From an uncultured Eubacteriales bacterium (GTDB lineage Bacteria; Bacillota; Clostridia; Monoglobales; Firm-18), in assembly GCA_905210885.1 (NCBI GenBank), contig CAJLYO010000100.1, forward strand, positions 1-6,549: a stretch of 6,549 bases of DNA, given 5' to 3'. Both the position numbers and the translations under genes were made by a program. Below are positions 6,039 to 6,549 of the stretch, piece by piece; within the stretch, counting starts at the first letter, position 1, and every line of letters begins with the position of its first letter. The notes under the pieces were generated by a model, which made no database searches, had not been told where the DNA came from, and saw only the letters and a list, made by a program, of their open reading frames with translations.

Positions 6039-6549
6039 ATGAAATACACTGTAAAAGAAGCGGCAGATTCGGCAATAAAAACAGTGATAAACCGGTATCC
6101 GGCGGCAAAACTTCCGCCGGAAGGACATTTTCACTATCATCAGGGCGTTTTCCTTTCCGGAGTTGAAAAGGTTGCCGAAATTTTAAATAACGGGGATTAT
6201 TTCCGCTATATAAAGGATTGGGTAGATGCAATGAGCGCGCCAAACGGTGAAATTCACTGCTTTAACCCCGGGGCGCTGGACGATTTGCAGCCCGGCATTT
6301 TGCTTTTCGGTCTGCTTTCGCGCACACATGACGAAAGGTATAAGCTTATGCTTGATAAGCTGACTTCGCTGCTTCCCGGCTGGGATATGAACGCGGAAGG
6401 CGGATATTTTCACATGACCGGCATGGATAATCAAATGTGGCTTGACGGACTTTATATGGGACAGCCATTTTATATGGAATATGAGACACGCTTTAATGAC
6501 AAGAAGAACTATCCAGATATCTTTAACCAGTTCTTCAATGTCGTAAAGA
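6039..6549 (+). CDS. Unsaturated glycuronyl hydrolase, GH88/GH105 family (YteR-like), 3'-truncated by the window end
   Basis: The first 170 residues of an enzyme whose family is usually about 370 residues long; the frame is open at the last base. Family members hydrolyse the 4,5-unsaturated uronic acid left at the non-reducing end of oligosaccharides by polysaccharide lyases, for example unsaturated rhamnogalacturonyl disaccharides for YteR. Visible landmarks are FHYHQGVFLSG (31-41), ALDDLQPG (79-86), and NQMWLDGLYMGQPF (131-144), the hallmark of the family. Asp136 in WLDG corresponds to the catalytic acid/base (Asp143 in YteR), and the Asp81-Asp82 pair corresponds to the second conserved acidic site. 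There is no signal peptide, so the enzyme is expected in the cytoplasm, acting after import by the upstream transporter. The substrate could be pectic (rhamnogalacturonan or galacturonan) or another uronic-acid polymer; GH105 fits better than GH88 from the WLDGLYM context, but the rest of the protein would be needed to decide. The start is supported by the ribosome binding site at 6026-6033. Confidence 0.9.
   Translation, partial: MKYTVKEAADSAIKTVINRYPAAKLPPEGHFHYHQGVFLSGVEKVAEILNNGDYFRYIKDWVDAMSAPNGEIHCFNPGALDDLQPGILLFGLLSRTHDERYKLMLDKLTSLLPGWDMNAEGGYFHMTGMDNQMWLDGLYMGQPFYMEYETRFNDKKNYPDIFNQFFNVVK

Noticed and set aside
5869..6434. Two overlapping - strand open frames (5869-6243 and 6183-6434)
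   Set aside because: They run against the lipoprotein end and the hydrolase gene, whose catalytic motif and ribosome binding site make the + strand reading secure.

Overview
The window looks like a stretch of the chromosome of an anaerobic, Gram-positive-type member of the Bacillota, most likely a clostridial polysaccharide degrader. Four things point there: a surface protein ending in three S-layer homology (SLH) domains, a solute-binding lipoprotein of the Gram-positive YtcQ/LplA type with a clear lipobox, purine-rich ribosome binding sites, and a base composition near half GC. I cannot name a genus from the sequence.

All three genes lie on the + strand, tightly packed, and the window is almost entirely coding. 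Positions 2-4417 hold the 3' part (1,471 codons before the stop) of a very large modular cell-surface protein. Its start lies upstream of the window. The visible order is: tail of a probable carbohydrate-binding module, a jelly-roll (LamG-like) domain, six atrophied bacterial Ig-like repeats, a second jelly-roll domain, two more Ig-like repeats, a Ser/Gly-rich linker, and three SLH domains. No catalytic domain is visible. Positions 4448-6022 encode a complete 524-residue ABC-importer solute-binding lipoprotein. Positions 6039-6549 encode the first 170 residues of a GH88/GH105-family unsaturated glycuronyl hydrolase, cut by the window end.

The gaps are 30 and 16 bases, with no terminator in either, so the genes probably form one transcription unit. 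A good sigma-A-like promoter sequence overlaps the end of the surface-protein gene and could drive the last two genes separately. The simplest reading is a polysaccharide-use locus. The SLH-anchored protein would bind, and perhaps with an unseen N-terminal domain cleave, a uronic-acid-containing polymer such as pectin or rhamnogalacturonan at the cell surface. The lipoprotein would capture the oligosaccharides for import. The cytoplasmic GH105-type enzyme would remove the unsaturated uronic acid left by a lyase. The permease genes expected with the lipoprotein are not in the window.

There are no RNA genes, insertion sequences, CRISPR arrays or frameshifted genes that I can see. No wholly new system is evident; the main interest is the architecture of the giant surface protein and its coupling to import and hydrolysis.
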